A stretch of DNA of 64,000 bases, taken from positions 7,502,001-7,566,000 of the forward strand of contig OZ018415.1 of the NCBI GenBank assembly GCA_963969595.1, read 5' to 3'. The notes under the pieces are model-generated. The model ran no database searches and was not told where the DNA came from. It was given only the letters and a program-made list of their open reading frames with translations. Within the stretch, counting starts at the first letter, position 1. Every line of letters starts with the position of its first letter. The stretch is from Neckera pumila (taxonomy: Eukaryota > Streptophyta > Bryopsida > Hypnales > Neckeraceae). The position numbers and the translations under genes were made by a program. Of the stretch, positions 47,222-61,877 are shown one piece after another.

Positions 47222-49382
47222 ATGGCGGCGCAGACCCTCTCGCACACCGCCGTGCTCCAGGCCTCCGCTGACGAGCTTTGGGAGGCGTGCAAGCATGCCG
47301 ACCGCATTTTCTGTGACATGTTGCCGGAGTATTTCGTCAAGGTCGAGTTTCTGCAGGGACACGGCGAGCCGGGCAGCATCCGCTTGGTCACCACGGGACC
47401 AGGTACGTGCCTTTCCAAAGTAGTTACTTAGCAAATTAAGGTGCAGCCAGATCCATAGGGAGCCACATCTTGGCTAGAGCAATCTTATGCCTTCGTTTTG
47501 TCGCCGTTGGAGAGCTACGTACATACTAACTGTAGTTTACTATTTCATATGCAATGTAGCTTTTTGCTTTCGATCGACCATCTTTGCGCAATTTCCCATA
47601 TTCTGTATGCGGATTCGTGCGTTGCATTGGTCTGATCGCATGTGTTTTATGCTCTAATTCCTTCAGTTAGATTCGTTTCTTTTCAGTTCGAGAGCTGGAG
47701 ACTGTAGTCGCTTATTAGGATTGCAGTCTACCTCTGCATTCTCGATCATTTTTTCATGATATATATGTTTGTGATTCTGGATGCAAACTAGTGCGTTGGT
47801 ACGGTGGTCAGGATCTCTTATGTTCGATGCATCTCTTAAGTTTTCGGTGTTGACTTCGTGTATGTCCATGTGCAGCGATTAAGCATGCGCGACTCCTGAA
47901 GGAGCGCATGGACAAGTTCGACGCCGCCACCAAGACGTTGGGCTACACCGTGCTGGAGGGCGACAAGCGCTACAGCGCCTTCAGCGCCGAGATCCAGTTC
48001 GTGGCGAAGGACGCCGCCGTGACGGAGGCCACCTGGACGGTGACGTTCGTGCCGGTGGGCGACATGGGTCCTCCGGAGCACATCAAGGCGGTGGCGGAGC
48101 TGGTGTTCCAGACCTTGGAGAAGGCGGTGCACATGAAGAAGACGTTCACGCACTCGGAGACGCTGGATGTGTCCACGGAAGCGCTCTGGAATGCGTGCAA
48201 GCACGCGGACGAGATTCTGCTGGAGCAGATGCCGCAGCACTTCGAGTCGTCCACCATGGTCGAGGGTCACGGAGGGCCGGGCACCGTGCGCGTCGTCAAG
48301 TTCGGACCTGGTACAGCAAGCTTTTTGCATGGCATTGCACATCGCTTTCACTTGACTAGCTTCACATGGCTGCTTTTTCACATTGCTTTTGCTGGATGCA
48401 TTTCACAAGGCTAGCGTTTCCCAAGACATTTCCCATGGCTTCTGCTTGCTTTCTCATGACTTGTTGCGTGGCTTTTGCTTGATTTCTCACTGCCGCTCAG
48501 CCCTGTAATTTGCTTGGTTTCTCATTCTGTTTCAAGGCATTGTTGTGTCGTGTGCGCGGTTTGCTTCGGTCCGGGTAACCCGGAAGTCCAGCAAGCTTTT
48601 CGCATGGCATTTCCCATTGCTTGTGCTGGACCCGCTTCACATGGCTGGCTTATACATTAATGACATTGTTTTTCTTACATTGCTTTCGCTTGATGCATTT
48701 CGCCAGGCCAGCTAGCATTTCACATTGCTCTTGCTTGGTTTCTTACGACTTCTCACATGGCTTAATTTAGCTCGATTAATTTCCCCAGTGCTGTTGTAAT
48801 TTGCTTTGGTTTCTCGTGTGCGTGGTTTGCAGCGGTTTGCATCGAAGCTGTTGGCCAGGCATTTCGCATTGCTTGTGCTCGACTTCACGTACATGGCTGG
48901 CTTTTCACATTACGATGGCTTGATAATTATATTTCACAAGGGCTGGAGTTTCACATGGCTCTTGCTTGGCTTCTCATGACTTCGATCTCACATGCCTAGC
49001 TTTTGCATAAATTCTCCCGGGAAATTCTCACTGCTGTAATCAATGTGCTTGGGTTCTCATTGCATTTTGCATCGACTTGTCGTGTGCCTGGTTTGCAGCG
49101 GTCCAGTTTGCGGAGACCGTGACGGAGCGCATGGACTTCATCGATGCGGAGGAGAAGCGCATGGGGTACACGGTGCTGAAGGGCGACCCGCGCTACAAGT
49201 ACTTCGCCGCCACCATGCACTTCAGCGCCGGCCCGAGCGCCGGCAGCACCAGCGCCGAGTGGGTGGCCACATACGTGCCGGACGGCGACATGGGTCCTCC
49301 GGAGCACGTCCGCGACGTGGTGACGAGCGTGTGGAAGGCGCTGGCCGCGGCCGTCAAGGCCAACCCCGAGCGCTACGCCTGA
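47222..49382 (+). CDS. Two-domain Bet v 1/PR-10-like (SRPBCC) protein, right copy
   Basis: Exons are 47222-47402, 47876-48310 and 49099-49382 (181, 435 and 284 bases, total 900), with donors GTACGT and GTACAG and acceptors ...TGTGCAG and ...GTTTGCAG. The protein is 299 residues and the same as that of the left copy. Exon 2 holds the second half of domain 1 and the first half of domain 2. The two domains are clearly related to each other (ELWEACKHADRI / ALWNACKHADEI; GYTVLEGDKRY / GYTVLKGDPRY; GDMGPPEH in both). The start codon is supported by the GCAACCATGGCGG context. The 5' ends of the two genes face each other across about 10.7 kb. The family role is ligand binding; no partner or pathway is indicated by the neighbours. 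Confidence 0.9.
47403..47875 (+). other. Intron 1 of the right gene
   Basis: A normal GT-AG intron (GTACGT ... TGTGCAG) with no repeat structure noticed. The left copy is at 35847-36319. Confidence 0.75.
48311..49098 (+). repeat. Intron 2, three ~265-bp units each resembling a whole intron
   Basis: The start of the intron, GTACAGCAAGCTTTTTGCAT, recurs near 48585 as GTCCAGCAAGCTTTTCGCAT. The acceptor region CGTGTGCCTGGTTTGCAGCG (49079-49100) recurs as CGTGTGCGTGGTTTGCAGCG (near 48815-48834) and CGTGTGCGCGGTTTGCTTCG (near 48549-48568). Spacing is about 265 bases. The middle copy keeps an intact AG acceptor at 48831-48832; the first has lost it. Confidence 0.7.
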
Positions 49383-49616
49383 TTCAATTCATATTATCAG
49401 CTAGCTTACTTGGATCGGATTACATTCATAGTTTGCGGTTGGATGAGTGATGAACTTACCAACTGTCTCTGTAATTTGTCCAGAGTGCATGTGAGCTAGT
49501 TGGCAGGGATTATTGGGGTAGGTCCGGATCTTGGTTCCAGGGTTTGGAGTTGGGAACTGTGTAAGTACTTCTCGTAAATGAATGGAATCAGATTTGGGGG
49601 GACCTAATTGTGTACT

Positions 49617-49795
49617 TCATGTGCTGATCAAGTGATACAAATGAACATGTCTTATCATTTATTTCTCTCGTTTTGATCGTGTCCTGTATATTCGAGCTCT
49701 CAATTGCCAATTCTGTCCCCTACTTGAAGGATTTGTTTGAAGGAAGTAGAGAACAAGCAATAATTAATGGACATTTTCTCAAGTGTGTTTCAATT
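49617..49795. repeat. Diverged outer flank of the inverted repeat, right
   Basis: Aligns to the reverse complement of about 33930-34105 with many substitutions and small indels. Identity with the left side stops being complete at 49617. Confidence 0.75.
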
Positions 49796-50132
49796 AGTGG
49801 AGGGATTGATGGTGTGATCAAGAAAACTCCTGCAAACATACACGAATTGACGTGGTGCACAACATGTTCCGAATTGGACGAATTTTTCAGGGTTTAAGCT
49901 TTTAGTTCTCTTGGAGTTCGTCTATGACTCTTTGTTGATTGGTTAATTGAGTTGAAGAATTACCTGCATATATAGGTACGTAACGTTAATTTCCTTAAAT
50001 TGATGCAATTTCAATACTTTGGCTCGTTTCACCTGTACTGAAACATAATACCCATTTGTCCTACAGTATAACATATAACATTATGTACATATCTGTCTTA
50101 ATTTTTATCGGCACAGCTGCAAGACACGACAA

Positions 50133-50306
50133 ATGTCGCCTACCATTGAACGTGGAAAGGAAAGAGGTCGGGGAGTGGGTCTGACGGTACTTGTTTTCCT
50201 AGCGCTTGCAGTCGTGGTCGATTGCGCCTTCCAATTCTTGCTGAAGGAACTGTGCTCAAAGATTTTCAGGAAAGGAAATTGGTGTCTTGCAGTGGGATTC
50301 GATTGA
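50133..50306 (+). CDS. Small ORF, predicted single membrane span
   Basis: A 57-residue frame beginning MSPTIERGKERGRGVG has a basic N-terminus and then a hydrophobic stretch (about residues 16-34, LTVLVFLALAVVVDCAF) that could be a signal anchor or membrane span. A short tail (LLKELCSKIFRKG) follows. GC is higher than in the flanks. It matches no family I know and may be chance or an upstream frame of a leader exon. Confidence 0.25.
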   Translation: MSPTIERGKERGRGVGLTVLVFLALAVVVDCAFQFLLKELCSKIFRKGNWCLAVGFD

Positions 50307-52550
50307 TAACATTGTAGGATCTGAGCGCTTCGACTATATTTTTAGAGTCATTCGTTTCTTGCTTTGGGCTTCTTGGTATTTAGCAATTCAAAGAAGTGGT
50401 GCATTCCGTCATCCGTAAGGATTCATAATTGTTGCCTTGGAGAATGCTCACGGGATTTTGAGGTAAATGGACGTTTTGGGGTCTTGGGGTCGCGGTAGGC
50501 ACTTGAGTGTGCAGAATTTGTTTTGCCGCTGTCACAATTTGTTCCAGGATTGATCCTCCACTCTGCATTGCACGCAATGTGAGTCGTTTATCTGCATCGA
50601 AAATGGAGGGTCCTGAGATTGCTTTCGTTTACAGGCTCTGCATCGAGCGTCAATTGACGTAGAATTCAATTCGAATGCCAACCCTCCCTCCAATGCCTTC
50701 TCCCTCAGATTTCGACGTCCATGACTGGTTTGACCTACATTGCCGAATTCTGTTTTGCTTAGAGGATACTGTTCGCATGACGTTCAGCATTTTAATTTCA
50801 ACGTAAGAGTGTCTTTTTTAGAGCTGCGGAGAGATCAATTTGGTAACAAGAGCCAAACTCTCTGGAGGTCACATTCTTCATCACTATGTATGAAGTTGTA
50901 ATGCAATCATTCAACGGGGGAGGTTTTATATCAGTAAAGGAGGGACAGTAGACAACCCTATCTATCTACAATATACCTTAAATGAGGTTGTTTGTTTTTC
51001 TTTTGGCCCGTACGTTCCCAGGTCGCATAAGTTCTTGGTACCATTAGAAAGCCCTATGGGAGGAGAGACATTGAATTTTGAAGTTTTTATAATTTAAAAA
51101 ATTAAAAGAAAATTTTTACTTTTATTTGGTTATATTGTGGCAATGGCACAGGGCACGCATACGCTAGTTTACATTCAAGGATGAGTGGCCAACAACAATA
51201 TGATATGAATAGATGAGTTGGTGTTGGTAACACGGGTTAGTATAGGAGATAGGATGGTTCCTTACAGTTTTAGCATCTTTTGGCTTATGTCGAAACATCT
51301 TGTTTTGAGGCTTTCTTTGATCGTTTGTGTTTTGTCATGAACCACTGACATTGTTGCCAAGTACAAAGGAATTTGAAATTCAAGATCCTATACTGTACAA
51401 GCCAAACTCATGAGGGTGATTGCATGAAATACCTTTTGTTTTTGTTCCACTTTGGCCGTTTTCAGCCATTTTTTTGGGAGTACTATAAAAATAAAAAAAC
51501 ATTTTTAAAAAATTATGAAAAATATGAGAAAGGTATAATCAATTAGAAGAAGGTACCCTATGAAGGAAAAGCAAAAAAAAATTCTCTAAATAGGAGAACT
51601 AGAAAAGTGCAGAATTGCATGAAAGCACATACTTTGACGTTTTAATTTGTAAGAGATAGGAAAAGAAATTTTAAAAAAACTAAAAAACGCCATTTGAGAA
51701 GACTTCATGGTGAAGAGATTCCACCAAAAAAATGATCCTAAAACCATCTTCAGTGTTCAGAATTGCGTGCGCAAGGGAGCCCTCTTTGCATGGACGTAGA
51801 GGATACAAAATAAAATGTTTTTTAAAGCCCCTTGGTAGAATCATGGCTTCCTACTATGGGAATAGACAATAGAAATTTCAGCTCCAAATCATTAAATTTG
51901 GGGACTCCTCGCATAGTTAAAACCCTAAAATTCAAAACGTGACATACTAGGTTAAATGATTTTTAAATATAAAATGATTTTTGAAAATTTCTGAGAAATA
52001 TGAGATATAATGAAACTCAAAAGGAGAATCTCCAATAAAAATTTCAAGTTCATGTAAGTCAAGCTTCAAAAGTTATTGCAAAAGGAAGCTTGAACATGCC
52101 TTTTGTGACAATGTTTTAGTACTTCCCAGTACCGGTCTTTCTTGCAATCACCTATGAAGTCATTATGAAACTCAAACACCAAGTTTTTGTCCAGGACCGA
52201 ATCGAAGGTTTAGGAAAACCTTTCCGGATATTGTTTTGCTTTGCGAAAGGTCCACTTAGCTTAGAGTCTTCATACAACACAGATCATACAATTACTGGGT
52301 TGCCCTTTCTTTGTCTTGCAGCAGTGGATATGTATGTCAATGCTGTTGTTGATGACATTATCAGCACAGGATGCTATCTTGTAAAGTTTATCTTTCAAAT
52401 TTTAATAGCTACATTTCTTGTCAATATTATCGCTTGTAAGTGTCTCCACTTTTAGTGACAAAACATATATCTGCAAGCCCATAGTTGGATGACATTGAGA
52501 ATCAAAAAAAATTCCTCAGTAGTTCTCATGATTGGATCTTGTGATTACAG
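50307..52550. other. Gene-free region with dispersed repeats
   Basis: No gene. 50985-51180 resembles parts of 32390-32520 and 33680-33720 (GTTCTTGGTA-CCATT-GAAAGC and a GGCACA-GG-CACG-type phrase). A frame at 52165-52455 just before the IST1 fragment is unrecognised and may be chance. Confidence 0.4.
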
Positions 52551-52965
52551 GTTGAGCATGTGATATTAGAGCAGGATCTTATTGAAGCTTATGAATTGCT
52601 TTCTCTCTATGGGAAGCAAATAGCGGCACATCTATCGGTTATCGATTCTCAAAAGTAAAATTTCTGCCAACAACTATGGCTTTTTCACTTTTCCAATTCA
52701 CCTCGGCTTGATCGAATGTTTCTGTGTGTTTCTTTACTTCGTTTGAATTTATGGGCTATTCCTTAATGTTTATTTGTTTGTTGTTTTACATAAGACTTGC
52801 CCTCCGGAATCTCAAGGAAAATATATTGAAACCATGCTATATGCAGGATCTTCAATACGTGCTGAATTACCTGATTTCGCCCAGATCCGTCCTATGTTTG
52901 TCGCAAAAGATGGAAAAGAGTTCGTTTCTGCAGCAACTGAGCTGCGTCCTGACTGCGGGGTGAAT
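52551..52965 (+). pseudogene. IST1-like (Regulator of Vps4 activity) fragment
   Basis: Two exon-like pieces match the IST1 domain, which regulates the ESCRT-III/Vps4 machinery of endosomal sorting. Piece A (52551-52654, after GATTACAG) reads VEHVILEQDLIEAYELLSLY and continues to VIDSQK. Piece B (52795-52965) reads TCPPESQGKYIETMLYAGSS, then PMFVAKDGKEFVSAATELRP and DCGVN. These are the central and late parts of the domain; the N-terminal basic helices (LAIARIKLLRNRR type) and the C-terminal tail are missing. Piece A ends after two bases of a codon while piece B starts on a codon boundary, so the splice does not restore the frame. It is a truncated relic rather than a working gene. Confidence 0.72.
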
Positions 52966-53183
52966 GTGCACTACTCCGTCTGTCCCACTAAAACCCTCCA
53001 AATGAGGTAGAATTTTTGTCCCACTAAAACGCTTGTTTCCTAGTTTTGATTGTTCAGTAAGCTTAGGCCGGGTTAAGCAACCTCGTGGGAGCAAGTCAAG
53101 CAATCAGGGAGCATTTTTCTCCTAAAAAGCTTGGCCTTGCCCATATGAGGCACCTTGTACTTGCTATGCTTCTTGAGACAGTA

Positions 53184-53405
53184 CACTACAAGAAAATGGG
53201 ATGTGTTAAGTGAGTTTTTAAGTATAGTCCTAGACATAAGGTTTTAAGTAATGACCTTTAAGGCAATTTTCAACAAAATTTGACTAAAAACACATGTATT
53301 TCTAGTAAAATCTCATTGGAAATTGCCTCAAAGGTCATTACTTAAAATCTTATGTCTAGGACTATACTTAAAAACTCACTTAAAATACCCGATTCTCTTG
53401 TAGTC
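53184..53405. mobile_element. CACTA-type MITE, 222 bp
   Basis: The left end is CACTACAAGAAAATGGG and the reverse complement of the right end is GACTACAAGAGAATCGGG. The interior arms are strongly inverted (AAGTGAGTTTTTAAGTATAG on both sides). Flanking GTA duplication at 53181-53183 and 53406-53408. It has no coding frame. It differs in sequence from the MITE in the inverted-repeat arms. Confidence 0.87.
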
Positions 53406-53408
53406 GTA

Positions 53409-57412
<4,004 letters not shown>

Positions 57413-59595
57413 CGGGTTTATAAGAGCAATTTGTCATGCATGATCTAGACTTTTAAATGCAACATTTCACATATATAATATATATAGGTTCATTAATTAC
57501 CATGAAGCTTTTTTACCAAAACAATTTGTCCAGTTACTACTTAGCTAGCCAAATTACTAATTGAGATGAGTATCACAAACAGTCCCAGTCCTCTACAACA
57601 ATTTGTCTCTATCTAATGCAGGGGGAATGAGTGTGTAATGCATTACAAAATACAACAATAACAACAAGGCAATTAATCAACCACACAACCCAAACAAACA
57701 CAGGATTTTTCTAATCTCTGCTACTCCTACTAATTATCAATCAGGACAATTTGTCTTACAGTACACTCCCTCCAGTACTCAGCCAATTCGTCACACCAAA
57801 TATCTATTGATCTTACTAATTTCAGAAACAATTCCCTTTTCAGTAATTAATTTATAAGGACAACTTGTCTGTACACGAACTATAGTTAAATTTGAACACT
57901 ATGGCAATTTGTCTGTAACACCGACCTACTGTGAATAAACTGTGTCAATAACACCAACAGGCCCAAGACAAATTGTCAGTTAGAAACCCAGTCAAAATCC
58001 AGTCTAACACCCAAGACTCCAGACAATTCGCTTCTTTTCTACTGACTGTATTATCATTTCAGAATTTCAACCGTGAAGAATTCCATTCAATTTAATTCTG
58101 GACAACTTAACTAGGCACTCACAACACAAGATTCAATTACACATACACACATTCAAGACAATTTGACTTCATATTCCAAGCACATAAGAATAAGACAAAT
58201 TGTCATACCTGGATAGTATCTTTCAGCTTCCAGTTCTTTAATCTCCAATTTTCACACCAAATAATTTAAAATATAGAGCATAATTCATTGGTAAAATTCA
58301 CTGTTGAAACTTTTAGACAATTTAACACTAATCTCTTTGAAGCCTTAGAAACTAGCTTTAATTCTTTATTACAATTTCCGTTTATTATTCAGACAATTTG
58401 CCTACTTGCAGTCTTATACTAAATCTCACTATTCATCTCAAAACTACATAACTCATAGAATAGACGCAACATGATCTACACAAGAATATAAATTAATTTG
58501 ATCAAGACAATTTATCAAAGTTACAGGTTAGAATAAATCAAGAACTTATCTGTGATTCAGTTGATCTACATCGCTGGTTCCGGCAAACTGTCTTGATTAG
58601 CACACCGCCTCCACAGCATCCGCATTGTTGAATTGGTTGGCAATTTGTCTGCTTCGTTCGATTTACGAGAGTCACACAGACAAATTGACTTCCAATCCCG
58701 ATAAATTGCTCTCCATTTCCTCACAGTAACACTCCGACAGATCAACTCGTACACTCAGGCACAGTCACTGATCTAGTCAATTTGTCTCAACAAGTAAACA
58801 CGGGATTCACACAACATAGACGCAATTTTTTAATAAATCAATTTATCCTTTTTGTTTTAGAATTCCTCAATTTAGACACACACAATAATTCACAGACAAT
58901 TTGTTACAAGAGCCATTCCAACAAATATGATCCCATCTCAATAATTTTACACATAACTTTACATGGAAAATCACACACACACCGAGTACTCCCACAGCCG
59001 TTAGTCCAGTCACAGGTCTGTAATAATATTTGACAATTTGCTAAGCAGTACAGCCCACTCACTGGATCAGGACAAGCAAACTAGTAACTTTATAATTTTC
59101 ACAACCACAACACAAATACAAAGAATGTAATTTAGCACAAATAAATAAGAGATCCAATCACTGGATTCTCAAGACAAATTGTTAAAATATATCACAATTC
59201 AGAGGATCCAATCACTGGATCTTGATTGCAAGTTATAAAAATGCTCAATTTAGTCCAATCACTGGATCTAAATTTAGAGCTTATAAGACAAATTGCTTAT
59301 AAGAAATATTATATTAAAGAAGTTCAAAGTACATGAAAACGAGACAACTTGACAAAAGCTATTTGATAACCGAGAGAGTGGGGGGGAAAGAAATGACAAA
59401 TTGCCTGGCTATATGCAAAACTGAAGACAACTATTCAAACCCGAAGTGTAGAGTCAACTTGTCTTTTGCCATCTTAAACCTTTTATGTTTCTTTCTAAAT
59501 CCTTTCTAATCTGGCAATTTGTCTATATTACTACTCTATTGTATGAACTCTTCGTCAATTTGTCTCTATTTACACTATTCACAGAAAATTGTCAA
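57413..59595. repeat. Cluster of about 30 GACAATTTGTC-like motifs
   Basis: Over 2.2 kb the core (G)ACAA(A/T)TTGTC or a one- or two-base variant recurs roughly every 40-120 bases. Clear examples start at 57426, 57521, 57596, 57744, 57858, 57903, 57967, 58194, 58639, 58775, 59512 and 59551. Half-motifs (AGACAATTTG, AGACAAATTG) are at 57413, 58156, 58391, 58505, 58893, 59030, 59171 and 59283. The full core is palindromic. The sequence between the motifs is not repeated, so this is not a satellite. Dense binding-site arrays of this kind are known in subterminal regions of some DNA transposons and in some regulatory DNA; which applies here is open. Confidence 0.75.
59054..59268. repeat. Four copies of GGATCCAATCACTGGATC-like sequence
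   Basis: Copies: 59054-59068 (partial, CCCACTCACTGGATC), 59151-59166, 59204-59221 (full) and 59252-59268. Each has inverted halves GATCCA / TGGATC around ATCAC. They alternate with members of the GACAATTTGTC cluster. Confidence 0.8.
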
Positions 59596-60901
59596 AAATT
59601 GAAAATTTAAAGAGACTACAGGTTCAAAGGGATATTTTCTTTGACATTTTCAAACATCTTCTCTCAATTTTGTCTAGAGCTCTTGATTGGAGGCTCAAAA
59701 TTACAAATGGATTTGTAAAGATAAAATTTATCTTGATTTCCCAACTTTTCTTGATTCAATTTTTTCTGAAAGTTATTTTACTAAACCTAAATGAGATCTA
59801 AAATTCTACTTCATACACAATTCCTATGTTTTGACAAAAAGCAATCAAGCTCTCATCTTCTAATTATCCGAGTAATTAGCCCATACCCTTTGAGAATTCA
59901 TGATGGAAAATGGATTTCATTATAAAAACAACTTCTCCATCATGCTTACCCACAAATGTCAATGAAGCAATCCCTACATTTCACCACCAAAAAAATTCTT
60001 GATGGCAGATGCTCAAATGGCGTTCATATTGATTCAACGAATTCTTTGGAATTTTGGCAAACCATCATTACATTTATTTGTAGATTTGTTGTTTGGTCCT
60101 AGAATTACCAAAAAATGAGGCACAGCATAAATGTTCTTCCAGTATTCCCATACTGAAACTTACTTGAATTCTCCATAATGTGTGGATGAATATCATGGAT
60201 GAGGACTCAAAAGATGAAAAGGCACTCTCTCTGAAGGCTACTGTGAATGTTATGCCAATATTGCGTCATGTGCAAAAAAAAAACAATTGACCACATGTAA
60301 GATTGTGCTTTCAATAAGGAGTTCAGAAAAGAGCCAAATGCTCTAAGGGCAAATTTTGATTTTGAATCATTATGTAATTAAGTAGGAGGTCAATATAGTG
60401 AACATTTACCAACTAATTCACAAATTTTGAGAAGTTTGACTTCTTGAGATTTTTCAGTAAAGTTTCTTTACCATAATAAATGGAATTAGAATCTACCTTA
60501 AGTTGTTTTATATTTTTTCAACCCTTGTAGAATAAGTTTGAAATTGGAAATTAGAACAACATAAGGCTCTAAAGGCATCCATTGTTACTATATATATATC
60601 TATATATAAAAGATTACTTTAAGAATCTCATTGCTTTTATGAACCTCCTACCTTAATCCCTCTAGGACGTTAGTGACAGAATTGGTTTACATTTGGGTAT
60701 ATGGTCCTTGTATACAAGATTTTTTTTCTCATACAATCTTCTTTCAAAAAATCTTCTAAAAATCATAGAGCAAGGGTACATTCCCAAGTAATCTCACAAA
60801 AAAATTTGCTGTGGAAAAAAACAGTTTTTACTATGTATTGAAGGCCTATATACATAGAAGTTGCAACAATATCTGCATTGTATGAGCAGTGCTAACATCC
60901 T
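59596..60901. other. Gene-free AT-rich region
   Basis: Nothing coding. A short TATATATATC run lies near 60590-60607. Confidence 0.5.
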
Positions 60902-61115
60902 TTAACCCTAGAACAACGCAGCAAATGACTTTGGAAATCTCGCATTGTATAACCGTGAAAATCATTGGAATAAAAAATCCAAAAGTACTCACTGGAAGTC
61001 ATTCAAGCTACTATAGATGCTCTCCACTTTCCACAAAAAACTCCAAAGATGAATAGTTGTAGTTCTCTCCTACATTGGAGAATTCCTTGTCATTCATCGG
61101 ACACTTATCCTACGC
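60902..61115. mobile_element. Truncated TTAA-ended MITE
   Basis: It begins TTAA-CCCTAGAACAACG and shares the interior of the 22284 and 61645 copies (AAGCTACTATAGATGCTCTCC, GATGAATAGTTG, CATCGGACAC). The right-hand TTAA end is missing. Confidence 0.55.
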
Positions 61116-61644
61116 TCGGGTCAGATTCGTTAAAAAATAATACAAAATATAGTTAAATGTGGCATGTAATGAAATTTTCAGAAATCATAATGTGGCATGT
61201 TTGAAATGTGAAAAAAATGTTAATGAAAATAATTTGAAATTTAAAAATAAAAAAAATAAAAAAATAAAAAATGAAAAACAATATATATACCAAGGTGATA
61301 GTTTTATAAGAGTAAAAAATCCATGCAATACATAAACTTACTAAGCTTTGTCCTTTTTTCCAACCAAGGTGAACTCACGCCATTACTCGTCTTCCCAAAA
61401 GTCATTTTAGAGGTGCATGTAAAAAAAATGCTCCCCTATTTTTATTAATGTATTTTGCATACCGATCCTAGCTAATTTGAGATCACTGATTGCAAATATG
61501 AATTCAAAATTTGCAAATTTTATAATTTGTAGAAAATAAAAAAGATGAGCCCATGTAATCAGTTCACTTTGGCTCTGGGCCTTTGACTCTTGCATTACGA
61601 GCCTGACGTAAAAGCAATTTGGCACTGAAATAGCATTGGAGTCT
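61116..61644. other. Gene-free AT-rich spacer
   Basis: A and T runs near 61235-61290; no coding frame and no element ends. Confidence 0.5.
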
Positions 61645-61877
61645 TTAATCCTTAAAGGACAAAGTGGTAACTTTGGAAATCATCCTTTTTCATTACCATG
61701 TGACATCATCTACATTAAAAAAAATCCAAATGTATCTATTGGAAGTGAAGCTATTATAGAAGATCTCCCCTTTTCACAACAAATTTTGAGGATGAATAGT
61801 TGCACTTTTGTCCTACACAATTTGATTCTTTGTCATCCATCGGACACAGAATGACCTCTTTGTTGTTGAAGGGTTAC
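61645..61877. mobile_element. piggyBac-type MITE, 233 bp, ends decayed
   Basis: The left end is TTAA-TCCTTAAAGGACAAAG and the right end GTTGAAGGG-TTAC, one base off TTAA. The interior matches 22284-22508 closely (GAAGATCTCCCCTTTTCACA, GATGAATAGTTGCACTT). It has no coding frame. Confidence 0.72.

Larger units (their letters stand above)
43863..49616 (-). repeat. Right arm of the near-identical inverted repeat
   Basis: Reverse complement of 34106-39859; see the left arm. The fully matching part is 43973-49616. The gap between the arms is about 4.0 kb. Confidence 0.93.

Noticed and set aside
57413..59595. CRISPR-like array
   Set aside because: The repeated unit is only about 10 bases, varies, and is irregularly spaced; there are no cas genes and the context is plant-like.
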